NCBI RefSeq assembly: GCF_006539725.1
Contig: NZ_BJNO01000006.1
Coordinates: 143,846 to 207,845 of the forward strand
Length of the DNA stretch: 64,000 nucleotides
Reading direction: 5' to 3'
Origin: Klebsiella terrigena
GTDB taxonomy: Bacteria; Pseudomonadota; Gammaproteobacteria; Enterobacterales; Enterobacteriaceae
The notes beneath the pieces are model-generated. The model was not told the DNA's origin. It did not search any database and worked only from the letters and a program-made list of their open reading frames with translations. This document shows positions 46,775 to 57,896 of the stretch, one piece after another. A program made the translations under genes and the position numbers. The stretch's first letter is position 1. Every line of letters begins with the position of its first letter.

Positions 46775-47382
46775 TTCACAATCCAGTTATCCATTTTCAG
46801 CTTGATGCGCTGACTGCCGTTGTTGAGCTCCATATTGGCCGGCAGCGATGGCGTGGTATCGCTGGTATATCCGCCGTAAGTGACGCGCCAGGTTTTGCCG
46901 TCTTGCGTATAGTTTAGGGTGCTCAGACGATACTGCTGATCGAGGGTGTAATCGGTGGCATCGCCCGGCAGGCCGACGATCCACTGGCGCAGGCTGTTCA
47001 GCGGGATAGGCATCCCGGTCAGGCGGCCAATCATCTCTTCCGCGTCGGTTGCGGTGTAGGTCTGACCCTTGTTATCGATCAGCGTTACGCCACCCGGCTG
47101 CGCGGTCAGCGACAGCTCGGTACTGCCCAGCGGGTTGGTCAGCAGCAGGCGATAGCTATCCTGACCGGTCTGCTGCCAGAAGAAACGGGCGTAAACCTTT
47201 TGCTCGTCGGAAAGCCAGGCAAAGGCGCCGCGGGTCTGGAACTGGCTAAGATTGCGGACATCCTGCTGGTGCTGACGCCACTGCGGTGAGTCCGGGCTTT
47301 TACCGGGGCCTTTCGGGGCGTTGAGGGTACAGGCGGTCAGGACCAGGCTTGCCAGGGGCAACAGGCGGAGCAGTCGATTCAT
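46771..47382 (-). CDS. lolB: outer-membrane lipoprotein receptor LolB
   Basis: 203-residue lipoprotein that takes lipoproteins from the periplasmic carrier LolA and inserts them in the outer membrane. The signal peptide ends in the lipobox LTAC, with the lipidated cysteine at residue 18. The mature part shows the [20 protein letters not shown] and [22 protein letters not shown] strands of the family. Divergent from hemA; overlaps ispE downstream by 4 bases. Confidence 0.94.
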   Translation of the reverse strand: MNRLLRLLPLASLVLTACTLNAPKGPGKSPDSPQWRQHQQDVRNLSQFQTRGAFAWLSDEQKVYARFFWQQTGQDSYRLLLTNPLGSTELSLTAQPGGVTLIDNKGQTYTATDAEEMIGRLTGMPIPLNSLRQWIVGLPGDATDYTLDQQYRLSTLNYTQDGKTWRVTYGGYTSDTTPSLPANMELNNGSQRIKLKMDNWIVK

Positions 47383-47653
47383 AATGATGACAAATCCTTG
47401 ATGTCTACAGTGAAATCCGGCGAAGGGTGAATACGCACACGATTTGTGTAGCGGGTTACAATAATAACTCTTAATGCTAGCGTTGCCCGGCGGTAGCGTC
47501 TACGTTCAAATTGTCTGAAATCAAAAAATTACCGTTAGTGGCTGTTACGCATTGGCTATTACTCCAAAAGGGGAGCGTCTCTTTTATTGATTCCGCGCAT
47601 CCTGTATGATGCGCTCAGACTAACCTTAGCAACGCTGGTACTACTCCCTCACA
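47383..47653. promoter_or_regulatory. divergent promoter region lolB / hemA
   Basis: 270 bases between the divergent genes. A -10-like TATGAT (47606-47611) precedes hemA by about 45 bases. No other site could be named with confidence. Confidence 0.45.
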
Positions 47654-48910
47654 ATGACCCTTTTAGCTCTTGGCATTAATCACAAAACAGCTCCGGTAGC
47701 GCTGCGAGAACGCGTAACGTTTTCGCCGGACACGCTCGATGAGGCGCTGGAGAGCTTGCTGGCTCAGCCAATGGTGCAGGGAGGTGTGGTGCTGTCGACC
47801 TGTAACCGCACGGAGCTCTATCTCAGCGTTGAGGAGCAGGATAATCTGCAGGAAGTGCTCATCCGCTGGCTGTGTGATTACCACCATCTTAATGAAGACG
47901 ATCTGCGCAACAGCCTCTACTGGCACCAGGATAACGATGCGGTCAGCCATCTGATGCGCGTCGCCAGCGGCCTGGATTCGCTGGTGCTCGGCGAACCGCA
48001 GATCCTCGGCCAGGTTAAAAAAGCCTTTGCGGACTCCAGCCGCGGACATCTCAACGTCAGCGAGCTGGAGCGTATGTTCCAGAAGTCGTTCTCCGTGGCT
48101 AAGCGCGTGCGCACCGAAACGGACATTGGCGCCAGCGCGGTCTCCGTCGCGTTCGCCGCCTGTACGCTGGCGCGACAAATCTTCGAATCGCTCTCCAGCG
48201 TGACCGTGCTGCTGGTCGGCGCCGGGGAAACCATCGAGCTGGTGGCCCGCCATCTGCGCGAGCACCACGTGCGCAAAATGGTCATAGCCAACCGCACCCG
48301 CGAACGCGCCCAGGCGCTGGCGGATGAGGTCGGCGCTGAGGTTATCGCCCTGAGCGACATCGATGAGCGGCTGAAAGAGGCCGATATCATTATTACTTCC
48401 ACCGCCAGCCCGCTGCCGATTATTGGCAAAGGGATGGTGGAGCGGGCGCTGAAGGCGCGCCGCAATCAGCCGATGCTGCTGGTCGATATCGCGGTGCCCC
48501 GCGACGTCGAGCCGGAAGTGGGCAAGCTGGCGAACGCCTATCTCTACAGCGTGGACGACCTGCAAAACATCATTCAGCACAACCTGGCGCAGCGTAAAGC
48601 CGCTGCGGTACAGGCGGAATCGATCGTCGAGCAGGAAACCAGCGAATTTATGGCCTGGCTGCGCGCCCAGAGCGCCAGCGAGACTATCCGCGAATATCGC
48701 TCCCAGTCCGAACAGGTCCGCGAGGAGCTGACGCTGAAAGCGCTGGCGGCGCTGGAGCAGGGCGGTGATGCCCAGGAAATCATGCAGGACCTGGCGCGTA
48801 AGCTGACCAACCGCCTGATCCACGCGCCAACCAAATCTCTTCAGCAGGCTGCCCGTGACGGGGACGATGAACGCCTGCATATTCTGCGCAACAGCCTCGG
48901 GCTGGAATAG
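47654..48910 (+). CDS. hemA: glutamyl-tRNA reductase
   Basis: 418-residue enzyme that reduces glutamyl-tRNA(Glu) to glutamate-1-semialdehyde, the first step of tetrapyrrole synthesis. The catalytic Cys50 lies in STCNRTELY; the NADPH fold follows [17 protein letters not shown]. The N-terminus [15 protein letters not shown] is the conserved one. The protein ends in a dimerisation region with the conserved [10 protein letters not shown]. First gene of hemA-prfA-prmC-sirB2-sirB1-kdsA. Confidence 0.96.
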   Translation: MTLLALGINHKTAPVALRERVTFSPDTLDEALESLLAQPMVQGGVVLSTCNRTELYLSVEEQDNLQEVLIRWLCDYHHLNEDDLRNSLYWHQDNDAVSHLMRVASGLDSLVLGEPQILGQVKKAFADSSRGHLNVSELERMFQKSFSVAKRVRTETDIGASAVSVAFAACTLARQIFESLSSVTVLLVGAGETIELVARHLREHHVRKMVIANRTRERAQALADEVGAEVIALSDIDERLKEADIIITSTASPLPIIGKGMVERALKARRNQPMLLVDIAVPRDVEPEVGKLANAYLYSVDDLQNIIQHNLAQRKAAAVQAESIVEQETSEFMAWLRAQSASETIREYRSQSEQVREELTLKALAALEQGGDAQEIMQDLARKLTNRLIHAPTKSLQQAARDGDDERLHILRNSLGLE

Positions 48911-48952
48911 CGCCATTTCTCTCTTTTTTCAGGACAGGGTTAATTCACACCT

Positions 48953-50035
48953 ATGAAGCCTTCTATTGTTGCCAAACTGGAAGCTCTGTACGAACGCCAT
49001 GAGGAAGTTCAGGCGCTGCTGGGGGATGCTGCGACCATCGCCGATCAGGATCGATTCCGCGCGCTGTCGCGCGAGTACGCGCAGCTGAGCGACGTTGCAC
49101 GCTGTTATACCGAATGGCGTCAGGTGCAGGATGATATTGAAACCGCGCAGATGATGCTCGACGATCCGGAGATGCGCGAAATGGCGCAGGAAGAGCTGCG
49201 CGACGCGAAAGATAAGAGCGAAGAGATGGAGCAGCAGCTGCAGGTTCTGCTGCTGCCGAAAGATCCCGACGACGAGCGTAACGCCTTTGTCGAAGTCCGC
49301 GCCGGTACCGGCGGAGACGAAGCGGCGCTGTTTGCCGGAGATCTGTTCCGCATGTACAGCCGCTACGCGGAAGCCCGCCGCTGGCGCGTTGAGATCCTCA
49401 GCGCCAACGAAGGCGAGCACGGCGGCTATAAAGAAGTGATTGCCAAAATCAGCGGCGACGGCGTCTACGGCCGGCTGAAGTTCGAGTCCGGCGGCCACCG
49501 CGTGCAGCGCGTACCGGCGACCGAATCGCAGGGGCGTATCCACACCTCCGCCTGTACCGTCGCGGTGATGCCGGAGCTGCCGGAAGCCGAAATGCCGGAC
49601 ATCAACCCGTCCGACCTGCGTATCGACACCTTCCGCTCCTCTGGGGCGGGCGGGCAGCACGTTAACACCACCGATTCCGCTATTCGTATTACCCACTTGC
49701 CGACCGGTATCGTCGTGGAGTGTCAGGACGAACGCTCTCAGCACAAGAACAAGGCCAAGGCGCTGTCGGTGCTGGGCTCGCGCATTCGCGCCGCCGAAAT
49801 GGCCAAACGTCAGCAGGCGGAAGCGTCGACCCGACGTAACCTGCTGGGCAGCGGCGATCGTAGCGATCGTAACCGTACCTATAACTTCCCGCAGGGCCGC
49901 GTGACCGACCACCGCATCAACCTGACGCTCTACCGCCTGGATGAAACGATGGAAGGTAAGCTGGATATGCTCATTGAGCCGATTGTCCAGGAGTACCAGG
50001 CCGATCAGCTGGCAGCGCTTTCCGAGCAGGAATGA
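48953..50035 (+). CDS. prfA: peptide chain release factor 1
   Basis: 360-residue class I release factor for UAA and UAG codons. The stop-codon-reading tripeptide PAT is at residues 188-190, and the catalytic GGQ at 233-235. The downstream prmC gene encodes the methylase that modifies the GGQ glutamine; the two overlap by 4 bases (ATGATG). Length and sequence match E. coli RF1. Confidence 0.96.
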   Translation: MKPSIVAKLEALYERHEEVQALLGDAATIADQDRFRALSREYAQLSDVARCYTEWRQVQDDIETAQMMLDDPEMREMAQEELRDAKDKSEEMEQQLQVLLLPKDPDDERNAFVEVRAGTGGDEAALFAGDLFRMYSRYAEARRWRVEILSANEGEHGGYKEVIAKISGDGVYGRLKFESGGHRVQRVPATESQGRIHTSACTVAVMPELPEAEMPDINPSDLRIDTFRSSGAGGQHVNTTDSAIRITHLPTGIVVECQDERSQHKNKAKALSVLGSRIRAAEMAKRQQAEASTRRNLLGSGDRSDRNRTYNFPQGRVTDHRINLTLYRLDETMEGKLDMLIEPIVQEYQADQLAALSEQE

Positions 50036-50889
50036 TGATTTTTCAACAGTGGCTGGCGCAGGCGATTGCCCGACTGAGCGACAGCGAAAGCCCGCGCCGC
50101 GACGCGGAGATCCTGCTGGGACACGTGACCGGCAGGGCGCGGACTTACCTCCTCGCCTTTGGCGAAACGGTGCTGACCGACGGCCAGCTGGCCGAGCTGG
50201 AGGCGCTGCTGAGCCGCCGCCAGCGCGGCGAGCCGATCGCGCATCTGGTCGGTCAGCGCGAATTCTGGTCGCTGCCGCTGCTGGTGTCACCGGCAACCCT
50301 GATCCCGCGCCCGGACACCGAGTGTCTCGTCGAGCAGGCGCTGGCGCGGCTGCCGGCGACGCCGTGTCGGATCCTCGATTTAGGCACCGGCACCGGCGCG
50401 ATTGCGCTGGCGCTGGCCAGCGAGCGTCCTGACTGTCGGGTGACGGCGGGCGATTTTATGCCCGACGCCGTCGCGTTAGCCGCGCGCAACGTGGCTCAGC
50501 TCGCTCTCACCAACGTGACGGTGCTGCAGAGCAACTGGTTTAGCGCGCTGGCGGGCCAGCAGTTTGAAATCATCGTCAGCAACCCGCCCTATATCGACGA
50601 AACCGACCCGCATCTTGCGCAGGGCGACGTTCGCTTCGAGCCAAAAACGGCGCTAGTTGCCGCCGATAGCGGTCTTGCCGATCTGGCGCACATCATTCGC
50701 GAAGGACGTCGCTTCCTGACCCCTGACGGCTTAATGCTGCTGGAGCACGGCTGGAAGCAGGGCGCGGCGGTGCGCGGCCTGTTCCACGATGCGGGATATC
50801 TCGACGTGGCGACCTGCCGCGATTACGGCGATAACGACCGCCTGACGTTAGGGCGTTTTCCGGCTATGGATAAGAAGGTTGGCGTATGA
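50032..50889 (+). CDS. prmC: release factor glutamine methyltransferase PrmC
   Basis: 285-residue SAM-dependent methyltransferase that modifies the GGQ glutamine of RF1 and RF2. The SAM motif [16 protein letters not shown] and the catalytic NPPY (184-187) are present. Two adjacent ATGs (50032 and 50035) could start it; both overlap the prfA stop. It runs into sirB2 with a 4-base overlap. Confidence 0.95.
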   Translation: MMIFQQWLAQAIARLSDSESPRRDAEILLGHVTGRARTYLLAFGETVLTDGQLAELEALLSRRQRGEPIAHLVGQREFWSLPLLVSPATLIPRPDTECLVEQALARLPATPCRILDLGTGTGAIALALASERPDCRVTAGDFMPDAVALAARNVAQLALTNVTVLQSNWFSALAGQQFEIIVSNPPYIDETDPHLAQGDVRFEPKTALVAADSGLADLAHIIREGRRFLTPDGLMLLEHGWKQGAAVRGLFHDAGYLDVATCRDYGDNDRLTLGRFPAMDKKVGV

Positions 50890-51278
50890 ATCTATTTAGC
50901 GCAGTGCTGTATCTGCATATTGCGGCGGTGGTCGTGTCGGTCAGCCTGTTCGCGTTACGCTACTGGTGGAGCTACAGCGACAGCCCGTGGCTTAACCGCC
51001 GCTGGGTACGCATCGCGCCGCACTGCAGCGACACGATACTCTTTCTCAGCGGCGCCGGATTAATGGCAATAACGCACTATCTGCCGTTTACTGAAGACGG
51101 CACATGGCTGACTGAGAAGCTATTTGGCGTTATTATTTACATCGCATTGGGTTTTATCGCGCTGGGCCGTCGACGTCCGCGCAGCCAGCAGAGCAGGTTT
51201 ATCGCCTTCCTGCTGGCTTTGGTGGTGTTGTTCATCATCATACAACTCGCCATCACAAGAACACCGTTACTGGGGTAA
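50886..51278 (+). CDS. sirB2: SirB2 family inner-membrane protein
   Basis: 130-residue hydrophobic protein with four helices, matching E. coli YchQ/SirB2. The histidine-containing start LYLHIAAVVVSVSLFALRY is typical. The family's function is not known; it overlaps prmC by 4 bases and lies 3 bases before sirB1. Confidence 0.9.
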   Translation: MNLFSAVLYLHIAAVVVSVSLFALRYWWSYSDSPWLNRRWVRIAPHCSDTILFLSGAGLMAITHYLPFTEDGTWLTEKLFGVIIYIALGFIALGRRRPRSQQSRFIAFLLALVVLFIIIQLAITRTPLLG

Positions 51279-51281
51279 GTC

Positions 51282-52094
51282 ATGAGGTCACTAGCTGATT
51301 TCGAATTTAATAAAGCGCCACTGTGCGATGGAATGGTCCTCATTTCTGAATTGATCCGCGACGACTTTCCAACGGGTTACGTGCAGGACGAACTGGAGCG
51401 GCTGCTGAGCCTGGCGCAGGAAGAGATCGCGACCTCGTGGGATCAGGAACGTCAGCTGGAGCGGCTGCTGGAGCTTTTCTATCATGAATGGGGCTTCAGA
51501 GACTCCCACGGCGTCTACCGGCTTTCCGATGCCCTGTGGATCGATAAAGTATTGATTAACCGTCAGGGGAGCGCCGCGTCGCTGGGGGCGATTGTGCTGT
51601 GGATTGCCCAGCGCATGTCTCTGCCGGTGGTGCCGGTGATTTTCCCAACGCAGATGCTGCTGCGCGCTGACCCTGAAACCAGCGAAGAGATGTGGCTGAT
51701 TAACCCGTTCAACGGGGAAACGCTCAATGAGCACACGCTGGAAGTGTGGCTGAAGGGCAATATTAGCCCGGTGGCCGAGCTGTTCAATGAGGATCTTGAT
51801 GAAGCGGATAACGCGGAAGTGATCCACAAGCTGCTCGACACCTTAAAATCGGCGCTGATGGAAGAGCGGCAGATGGAGCTGGCCCTGCGCGCCAGCGAAG
51901 CGCTGCTGCAGTTCAATCCGGAGGATCCGTACGAAATTCGCGACCGCGGGCTGATCTACGCCCAGCTCGAGTGCGACCACGTTGCGCTGCTGGATCTGAA
52001 CTATTTCGTCGAACAGTGTCCTGAAGACCCGATCAGCGAAATGATCCGCGCGCAAATCAACACGATTTCGCACAAACAAATTACATTGCATTAG
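51282..52094 (+). CDS. sirB1: SirB1 family protein
   Basis: 270-residue cytosolic protein matching E. coli YchA/SirB1: a transglutaminase-like N-terminal half (SLGAIVLWIAQRMSLPVVPVIFPTQMLLR) and TPR-like helices in the C-terminal half. The biochemical function is not established. It belongs to the hemA-kdsA gene string and follows sirB2 by 3 bases. Confidence 0.9.
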   Translation: MRSLADFEFNKAPLCDGMVLISELIRDDFPTGYVQDELERLLSLAQEEIATSWDQERQLERLLELFYHEWGFRDSHGVYRLSDALWIDKVLINRQGSAASLGAIVLWIAQRMSLPVVPVIFPTQMLLRADPETSEEMWLINPFNGETLNEHTLEVWLKGNISPVAELFNEDLDEADNAEVIHKLLDTLKSALMEERQMELALRASEALLQFNPEDPYEIRDRGLIYAQLECDHVALLDLNYFVEQCPEDPISEMIRAQINTISHKQITLH

Positions 52095-52180
52095 TCGATA
52101 TACGCGAAATACGCTGCGCTGAGGCGATTTTAAGGTATGACGCGTATTTATCTGGAATGATTCCGGTTACACCCTGATAA

Positions 52181-53044
<864 letters not shown>

Positions 53045-53060
53045 CGGCCCCTGATATGAC

Positions 53061-53096
53061 AAAAGCCTGCCGGTTGCAAAACCGGCAGGCTTTTTT
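53061..53096 (+). terminator. rho-independent terminator of kdsA
   Basis: AAAAGCCTGCCGGTT and ACCGGCAGGCTTTTTT pair around GCAAA, a long GC-rich stem with T and A runs. It may also serve the converging chaA gene. Confidence 0.93.
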
Positions 53097-53140
53097 ATGC
53101 ATCCTCCCCCGTGCCGCGTCGCGCGGCCGGGGGAGGTGAA

Positions 53141-54241
53141 TCAGGCAAAAATGGTCATCAGATAGGCGGCGAATAGCGCCAGGTGCGCCGCGCCGTTGAG
53201 CACGTTGGTGCGTCCGGTCGAGAACGAGATCTGGCACAGCAGCAGGGATGAAACCATGACGATCATCTCCGGCGACCCGAGGCCAAAGTGCAGCTCATTG
53301 CCGGTTAAAAAGGCAATCAGGGTCACGACCGGTACGGTCAGAGAGATGGTTGCCAGCACCGAACCGAAGAACAGATTCATCGCGCGCTGTACCTGATTGT
53401 TTAACACCGCCTTCAGGGCACCCAGGCCTTCCGGGGAGAGGATCAGCAGCGCCACCAGGAAACCGGTAAAGGCCACCGGCGCGTTCATGCTGGTCAGCAG
53501 CGTCTCCAGCGGGTTGGCGTTCATCTTGGTCACCGCAATCACCGCAATCAGGTGAATGAGCAGCCACGCGGTGTGCCAGCCGCTGCTGTGCGCCGACGGC
53601 TTGCCGTGATGCGGGTCATCGTCGTCGCCGTCATCTTCATGCTCATAAATAAACAGGCTCTGGTGCGTTTTGGTCTGAATCAACAGGAAAACGCCGTACA
53701 TGGCCGCCGAAATAAGCGCCACCAGCAGCGCCTGACCGGTGGAGAAATTGGCGCCAGGCAGGGCCATGGGAAACACCAGCACGATAATCGCCAACGGGAA
53801 GAGGGCGATTAAATACTGCTTGATACCGAACAGATTCATGTACTGGGTGGCGAACTTACGCCCGCCCAGCAGCAGCGAGAAGCCGACCAGGCCGCCGGTA
53901 ACGATCATGATTATCGAGTACAGAGTATCGCGCATCAGCGTCGGCGCCGCGTCGCCGGTGGCCATCAGCGCGGAAATCAGGCTTACTTCAAGAATAACGA
54001 CCGACAGGCTTAGAATGAGCGAACCGTAGGGCTCCCCCAGGCGGTGGGCCAGCACGTCCGCGTGGCGTACTACGCTGAATGCGCTGCTGAGAATGCCGAC
54101 TAACGCCAGAATATTAATCGCAATAACCACTGGCAGTGACTGGCTACTTCCGAAGAAGAAAAGCACCGCCAGTGCCAGCAGCGGAAATACGAGGGACGTC
54201 TCCTTGTGGCGGGTTTTTACCGCCTCATGTGCATGGGTCAT
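53141..54241 (-). CDS. chaA: sodium-potassium/calcium-proton antiporter ChaA
   Basis: 366-residue inner-membrane antiporter, matching E. coli ChaA in length. Two homologous halves with conserved acidic loops are seen (SLSVVILEVSLISALMATGD in the first, ALLILSPEGLGALKAVLNN in the second), separated by a charged EHEDDGDDDDPHHGKPSAH linker. The ATG at 54241 (MTHAHEAVKTRHKET) is the conserved start; 22 upstream residues are open only by chance. Confidence 0.94.
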   Translation of the reverse strand: MTHAHEAVKTRHKETSLVFPLLALAVLFFFGSSQSLPVVIAINILALVGILSSAFSVVRHADVLAHRLGEPYGSLILSLSVVILEVSLISALMATGDAAPTLMRDTLYSIIMIVTGGLVGFSLLLGGRKFATQYMNLFGIKQYLIALFPLAIIVLVFPMALPGANFSTGQALLVALISAAMYGVFLLIQTKTHQSLFIYEHEDDGDDDDPHHGKPSAHSSGWHTAWLLIHLIAVIAVTKMNANPLETLLTSMNAPVAFTGFLVALLILSPEGLGALKAVLNNQVQRAMNLFFGSVLATISLTVPVVTLIAFLTGNELHFGLGSPEMIVMVSSLLLCQISFSTGRTNVLNGAAHLALFAAYLMTIFA

Positions 54242-54506
54242 GAACCATCTCCATATTGTGCAGGTGTTATAATTATAGATACTGTAAGTTGATAAAATAC
54301 CAGACATTACGGAAATTGATTGGTTTTTTTACTTAAATTTACCGCTATCAACCACTAATGCTGTTAGATTGCTATAACCTGCTGTTATTGCGCTTTTATA
54401 TTTACTATTCAGATAATTACTAAATTCGACTTCTCACTCCCTCCCGCCTTGCGTAGGGCAATATCGCGTTCCAGACTTAAATTACACCCCCTTTCTGGAG
54501 AACACT
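54242..54506. promoter_or_regulatory. AT-rich divergent region chaA / chaB
   Basis: 265 bases, AT-rich, between divergent chaA and chaB. TTCTGGAGAACACT before 54507 is the ribosome site of chaB. No specific operator was recognised. Confidence 0.4.
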
Positions 54507-54737
54507 ATGCCTTATCACAGTAAAAAAGACCTACCCGACAGCGTCCGCCACGTCCTGCCTGAACATGCTCAGGAGATTTATAAAGAAGCCTTTAACAGCG
54601 CCTGGGACCAGTACAAGCATAGCGAGGACCGTCGGGGCGACGCCAGCCGCGAAGAGACGGCGCATAAAGTGGCCTGGGCGGCGGTAAAACATGACTATCA
54701 AAAGGGAGACGATGACCGCTGGCACAGGAAGTCATAG
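54507..54737 (+). CDS. chaB: ChaB family putative cation transport regulator
   Basis: 76-residue protein identical in length to E. coli ChaB. The DLPDSVRHVLPEHAQEIYKEAFNSAWDQY segment is the ChaB family signature. Small acidic/basic protein with no membrane helix; the regulatory role is suggested by name and location only. Confidence 0.93.
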   Translation: MPYHSKKDLPDSVRHVLPEHAQEIYKEAFNSAWDQYKHSEDRRGDASREETAHKVAWAAVKHDYQKGDDDRWHRKS

Positions 54738-54889
54738 CCGATCCTGCTACCCGCGCGGCGCCTGAGCGGCGTTAATTGCTAATTGCCAAATAAAGCTGGA
54801 TAATAATTCAGCAATGTTTCATAAGAATGTTTCACAAGGATGGCATCAGATAAACGCCGGGAAGCGGGCAGTGGCGGAGGTAGTAGACA

Positions 54890-55570
54890 GTGTTAACACG
54901 TGATTTCTTAATCAATGCGGATTGTAAAACGGCGTTTGGCGCTATTGAGGAATCGCTACTCTGGTCGGCAGAGCAACGGGCAGCCTCGCTGGCGGCCACT
55001 TTAGCCTGTCGTCCGGACGCGGGATCGGTATGGATTTTTGGCTACGGTTCGCTGATGTGGAACCCGGCCCTCGAGTATCGTGAGTCCTGTACCGGTACGC
55101 TGCCGGGCTGGCACCGCGCCTTTTGCCTGCGGCTCACCGCCGGGCGCGGAAGCGCGCATCAGCCGGGGCGCATGCTGGCGCTGAAGGAGGGCGGGCGCAC
55201 CACCGGCGTCGCCTATCGCCTGCCGGACTGCACGCTGGAAGAAGAGCTCACCCTGCTGTGGAAGCGGGAGATGATCACCGGCTGCTATCTGCCGACCTGG
55301 TGCAAGCTGGAGCTCGACGACGGGCGGACGGTCAACGCGCTGGTCTTCATTATGGATCCGCGTCATCCGCTGTTCGAAGCCGATACCAGCGCCCAGGTGA
55401 TCGCGCCGCTGATCGCCAAAGCCAGCGGCCCGCTTGGCACTAACGCCCAGTACCTTTTCTCGCTCGAGCAGGAGCTGCGCAAGCTCGGCATGCACGATGA
55501 TTGCCTCGACGATCTGGTCGGCAAGGTGCGAAATCTGCTGGGCGATAGCGGTCAGCCGGGGCTGGCCTGA
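54890..55570 (+). CDS. chaC: glutathione-specific gamma-glutamylcyclotransferase ChaC
   Basis: 226-residue enzyme that cleaves glutathione to 5-oxoproline and Cys-Gly. The family motif YGSLMWNP is at residues 52-59, and the conserved glutamate lies in LTLLWKREMITGCYLPTW. Starts at GTG 54890 with GGAGGTAG upstream. The C-terminal 15 residues differ from the E. coli protein as I remember it. Ends at a palindromic hairpin. Confidence 0.92.
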   Translation: MLTRDFLINADCKTAFGAIEESLLWSAEQRAASLAATLACRPDAGSVWIFGYGSLMWNPALEYRESCTGTLPGWHRAFCLRLTAGRGSAHQPGRMLALKEGGRTTGVAYRLPDCTLEEELTLLWKREMITGCYLPTWCKLELDDGRTVNALVFIMDPRHPLFEADTSAQVIAPLIAKASGPLGTNAQYLFSLEQELRKLGMHDDCLDDLVGKVRNLLGDSGQPGLA

Positions 55571-55573
55571 GAA

Positions 55574-55594
55574 ATGCCCGGGAGACCCGGGCAT
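55574..55594 (+). terminator. hairpin after chaC
   Basis: ATGCCCGGG and CCCGGGCAT (55574-55582, 55586-55594) form a perfect 9-bp stem with a 3-base loop. There is no T run. It lies directly after the chaC stop. Confidence 0.5.
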
Positions 55595-55639
55595 GAAGAG
55601 ACGTTTGATGCTGCAGTCACAACGCGCCAGGCGCATGCC

Positions 55640-55882
55640 TCAGGCGGGAACGTAGCTGATTGAGTGCTCCAGCGACTGGCTGTGGCTGTCGATAAGCACG
55701 TTCCAGGTGCCGCTGTAGGGCACGGTCATATACGCGCTGTCCCGATCCTGCACGCTCAGCACATCCGCGTGGCTGTCGCCTGGAACCTTCGCGCTCATCA
55801 GATGAATATGGCAGGGCTCTGAACAACGAACCACCAGCGTATCACCGCCAAACAACGTCAAACTTGCTTTTACCATTGCCAT
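55640..55882 (-). CDS. DUF1883 family small protein
   Basis: 80 residues resembling the DUF1883 family: VKASLTLFGGDTLVVRCSEPCHIHLM at the start and VPYSGTWNVLIDSH in the middle. Probably a small beta-rich cytoplasmic protein. It faces the chaC gene (convergent) and lies beside ychN. A 240-base gap separates it from ychN. The role is unknown. Confidence 0.7.
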   Translation of the reverse strand: MAMVKASLTLFGGDTLVVRCSEPCHIHLMSAKVPGDSHADVLSVQDRDSAYMTVPYSGTWNVLIDSHSQSLEHSISYVPA

Positions 55883-56122
55883 TTTCCTACCCCGTATTTG
55901 TCAGCCCACGGCATCCTGCCCGTTCAATCCTGCGCGTGATATTGTTCACACTTTGCTCATGGCATAACACCAAATGGGGAAGGTACGGATGATGATTTTG
56001 ATCAAAAAAAAGGATAAAGATTAAACAAAAATGATGTTGTTCCTGAAAGCATTCAGCTGGCATATCTTTTAACGCAATAAACGATGCCAGCCTGACATTT
56101 AATCCTGCTAAAGAGGGTTAAC

Positions 56123-56476
56123 TCAGAAGGTCAGGACTTTATCCGCCGCCAGCGTCCACTGCGCCAGCTCAACCAGCGTGCCGATCTCAACGCCATCGAT
56201 CAGCGGCAGGGAGGTTATCCCCCGGCCGTCGGTGCAGGTTTTGCACAGCTTCACCGGCACGTTCTGCGCGGTGAGGATCTCCAGCATCTGCTGAATGTTA
56301 TAGCCTTCTGCCGGTTTTTGACCGCGCAGCCCGGCGGTAACCGCGTCGGACATTAAAAACACCTTCAGCGCCAGTTCGGACTGCTGTTCGCGCAGGGCAA
56401 TCGCCAGGCGCAGGCTGTTGAACAGGGATTCGCTACCGTAGGCAGCGCCGTTGGCGATAAGCACAATACTTTGCAT
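56123..56476 (-). CDS. ychN: DsrE/TusD family protein YchN
   Basis: 117-residue protein matching E. coli YchN, a hexameric DsrE-like sulfur-relay-type protein. The start MQSIVLIANGAAYGSESLFNSLRLAIAL is characteristic, and a cysteine pair in KLCKTCTDGRG lies in the loop where DsrE proteins carry the reactive cysteine. Divergent from nasR. Function in the cell is not defined. Confidence 0.92.
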   Translation of the reverse strand: MQSIVLIANGAAYGSESLFNSLRLAIALREQQSELALKVFLMSDAVTAGLRGQKPAEGYNIQQMLEILTAQNVPVKLCKTCTDGRGITSLPLIDGVEIGTLVELAQWTLAADKVLTF

Positions 56477-56544
56477 AAGGACTCCTTTGTATAAGGCACG
56501 GTTATTGCTTGGCTGAAGTATAAAGCGTTAACCCTGGAGAGAGC

Positions 56545-57741
56545 ATGAATAATACGGCCGGCACCGTGCCTGAAGCAAACGACTGGTTCCAACATGCGCG
56601 CCAGCTCCAGAGGCGGCAGCTGCGGCAGCTGGCGCAGCAGGGCGCGCTGGCCAATCAGATAAGCGCCCTGGTGCATATGCTGCAGTGCGAGCGCGGAGCC
56701 TCCAATATCTGGCTATGTTCCGGCGGCCGGCTCTACGCCGCGGAGTGTCGCGCCGGCGGGGCGCTGGTAAATGAGCAGCTGGTCGTCTTTCGCCAGGCGC
56801 TGGAGCCGGCGCGCGCCAGCGCCAGCAGCGCCCTGTGCTGGCGCATCGCCAGCGCGGTATGGTACCTCGGGCAGCTTCCCGCCCTGCGCGAGGCCGTGCG
56901 CCTGCGCACTATTGCCGCCGAAGAGGCAACCGGCCAGTTCAGCCGCATTATCCGGCATCTGCTGAATATCGTCCCGCAGCTCAATGACAGCATCGACGAT
57001 CCGCAGATAGCCGGAGGGATGGTGGCGCTCTACAGCTTTATGCAGGGCAAGGAGCTGGTGGGTCAGGAGCGCGCGCTGGGGGCGCTGGGCTTTACCCGCG
57101 GTCAGTTCAGCGACGAGCTGCGCCAGCTGCTGGTGGACCGTATCGACGGACAGCAGCCGTGCTTTGACAGCTTTCTGGCCCTGGCCGACGCGGCGCAGAC
57201 TGCGCTGTTTAATGCGCAGTGCCAGGCCAGCATCGAAATAGAGCAGCTTCGGCGTATCGCCTGTACCCGTCAGCCCTCGGAGGACAACGGCGAGACGGCG
57301 CTGCGCTGGTTCTGCGCCCAGACGCAGCGTCTGGAGCTGATGCGCGGTCTGGAAGAGCGGCTGATTAGCGATCTGCTCGATGCCGCCGATCGGCTGCTGC
57401 AGGGGAGCGGGCCGGAGATGCCGCCCGACCGCTGGCCGGAAGAGGATGGCGGCGATGACGTTGCGCGACGGCTGGACAGGCAGCTGCTGCCGCTGGTTCG
57501 CCAGCAGGCGTATGAGCTGCAGCAGCTCTCCGGCCAGCTGGCGTCGCTAAAAGATAGTCTCGAAGAGCGCAAGGTCATTGAGAAGGCCAAAAGCGTCCTG
57601 ATGTCCCATCAGGGAATGAATGAAGAGCAGGCCTGGCAGGCGCTGCGCAAGATGGCGATGGATAAGAATCAGCGGATGGTGGAAATCGCCCGCGCGCTGC
57701 TGATGGTCAAGTCATTATGGCCGCTAACCCCAAAGGAGTAG
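56545..57741 (+). CDS. nasR: nitrate/nitrite-responsive antiterminator NasR
   Basis: 398-residue regulator. The N-terminal two-thirds is a helical NIT (nitrate- and nitrite-sensing) domain; the last 60 or so residues (LKDSLEERKVIEKAKSVLMS ... EIARALLMVK) are an ANTAR RNA-binding domain. NasR, when bound to nitrate or nitrite, binds hairpins in the nas leader RNA and prevents terminator formation. It is directly upstream of the leader and the nas structural genes and is on the same strand. Confidence 0.93.
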   Translation: MNNTAGTVPEANDWFQHARQLQRRQLRQLAQQGALANQISALVHMLQCERGASNIWLCSGGRLYAAECRAGGALVNEQLVVFRQALEPARASASSALCWRIASAVWYLGQLPALREAVRLRTIAAEEATGQFSRIIRHLLNIVPQLNDSIDDPQIAGGMVALYSFMQGKELVGQERALGALGFTRGQFSDELRQLLVDRIDGQQPCFDSFLALADAAQTALFNAQCQASIEIEQLRRIACTRQPSEDNGETALRWFCAQTQRLELMRGLEERLISDLLDAADRLLQGSGPEMPPDRWPEEDGGDDVARRLDRQLLPLVRQQAYELQQLSGQLASLKDSLEERKVIEKAKSVLMSHQGMNEEQAWQALRKMAMDKNQRMVEIARALLMVKSLWPLTPKE

Positions 57742-57742
57742 G

Positions 57743-57759
57743 TGCACAATGGGCGGGCA
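57743..57759 (+). promoter_or_regulatory. NtrC-like binding site upstream of nasF
   Basis: TGCAC-N7-GGGCA resembles the NtrC consensus TGCAC-N7-GTGCA with one mismatch. It lies about 100 bases upstream of the sigma-54 promoter, where an enhancer would be expected. Further GGCA/TGCC symmetry lies just downstream. Confidence 0.5.
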
Positions 57760-57844
57760 TTTTGTGCCTGTCGACGGTGCAACTTTTGCCCCGACAGCCG
57801 CTTTTGCAGGGAGGAAACGCGCCAAAAGCGGCCATAGGGAAAAC

Positions 57845-57860
57845 TGGCATCCCGTTTGCA
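57845..57860 (+). promoter_or_regulatory. sigma-54 promoter of the nas operon
   Basis: TGGCATCCCGTTTGCA fits the -24/-12 pattern TGGCA-N6-TTGCA, with GG and GC correctly spaced. It precedes the leader hairpins. The nasF operon of K. oxytoca is known to be nitrogen-controlled via NtrC and sigma-54. Confidence 0.85.
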
Positions 57861-57896
57861 TTAGCTAAATCGAGTTAGTTCACCATTTTTGGGCAG

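Noticed and set aside
48929..50296. A 455-codon minus-strand frame over prfA and prmC
   Set aside because: Covers two strongly conserved + strand genes; composition is that of an antisense frame.
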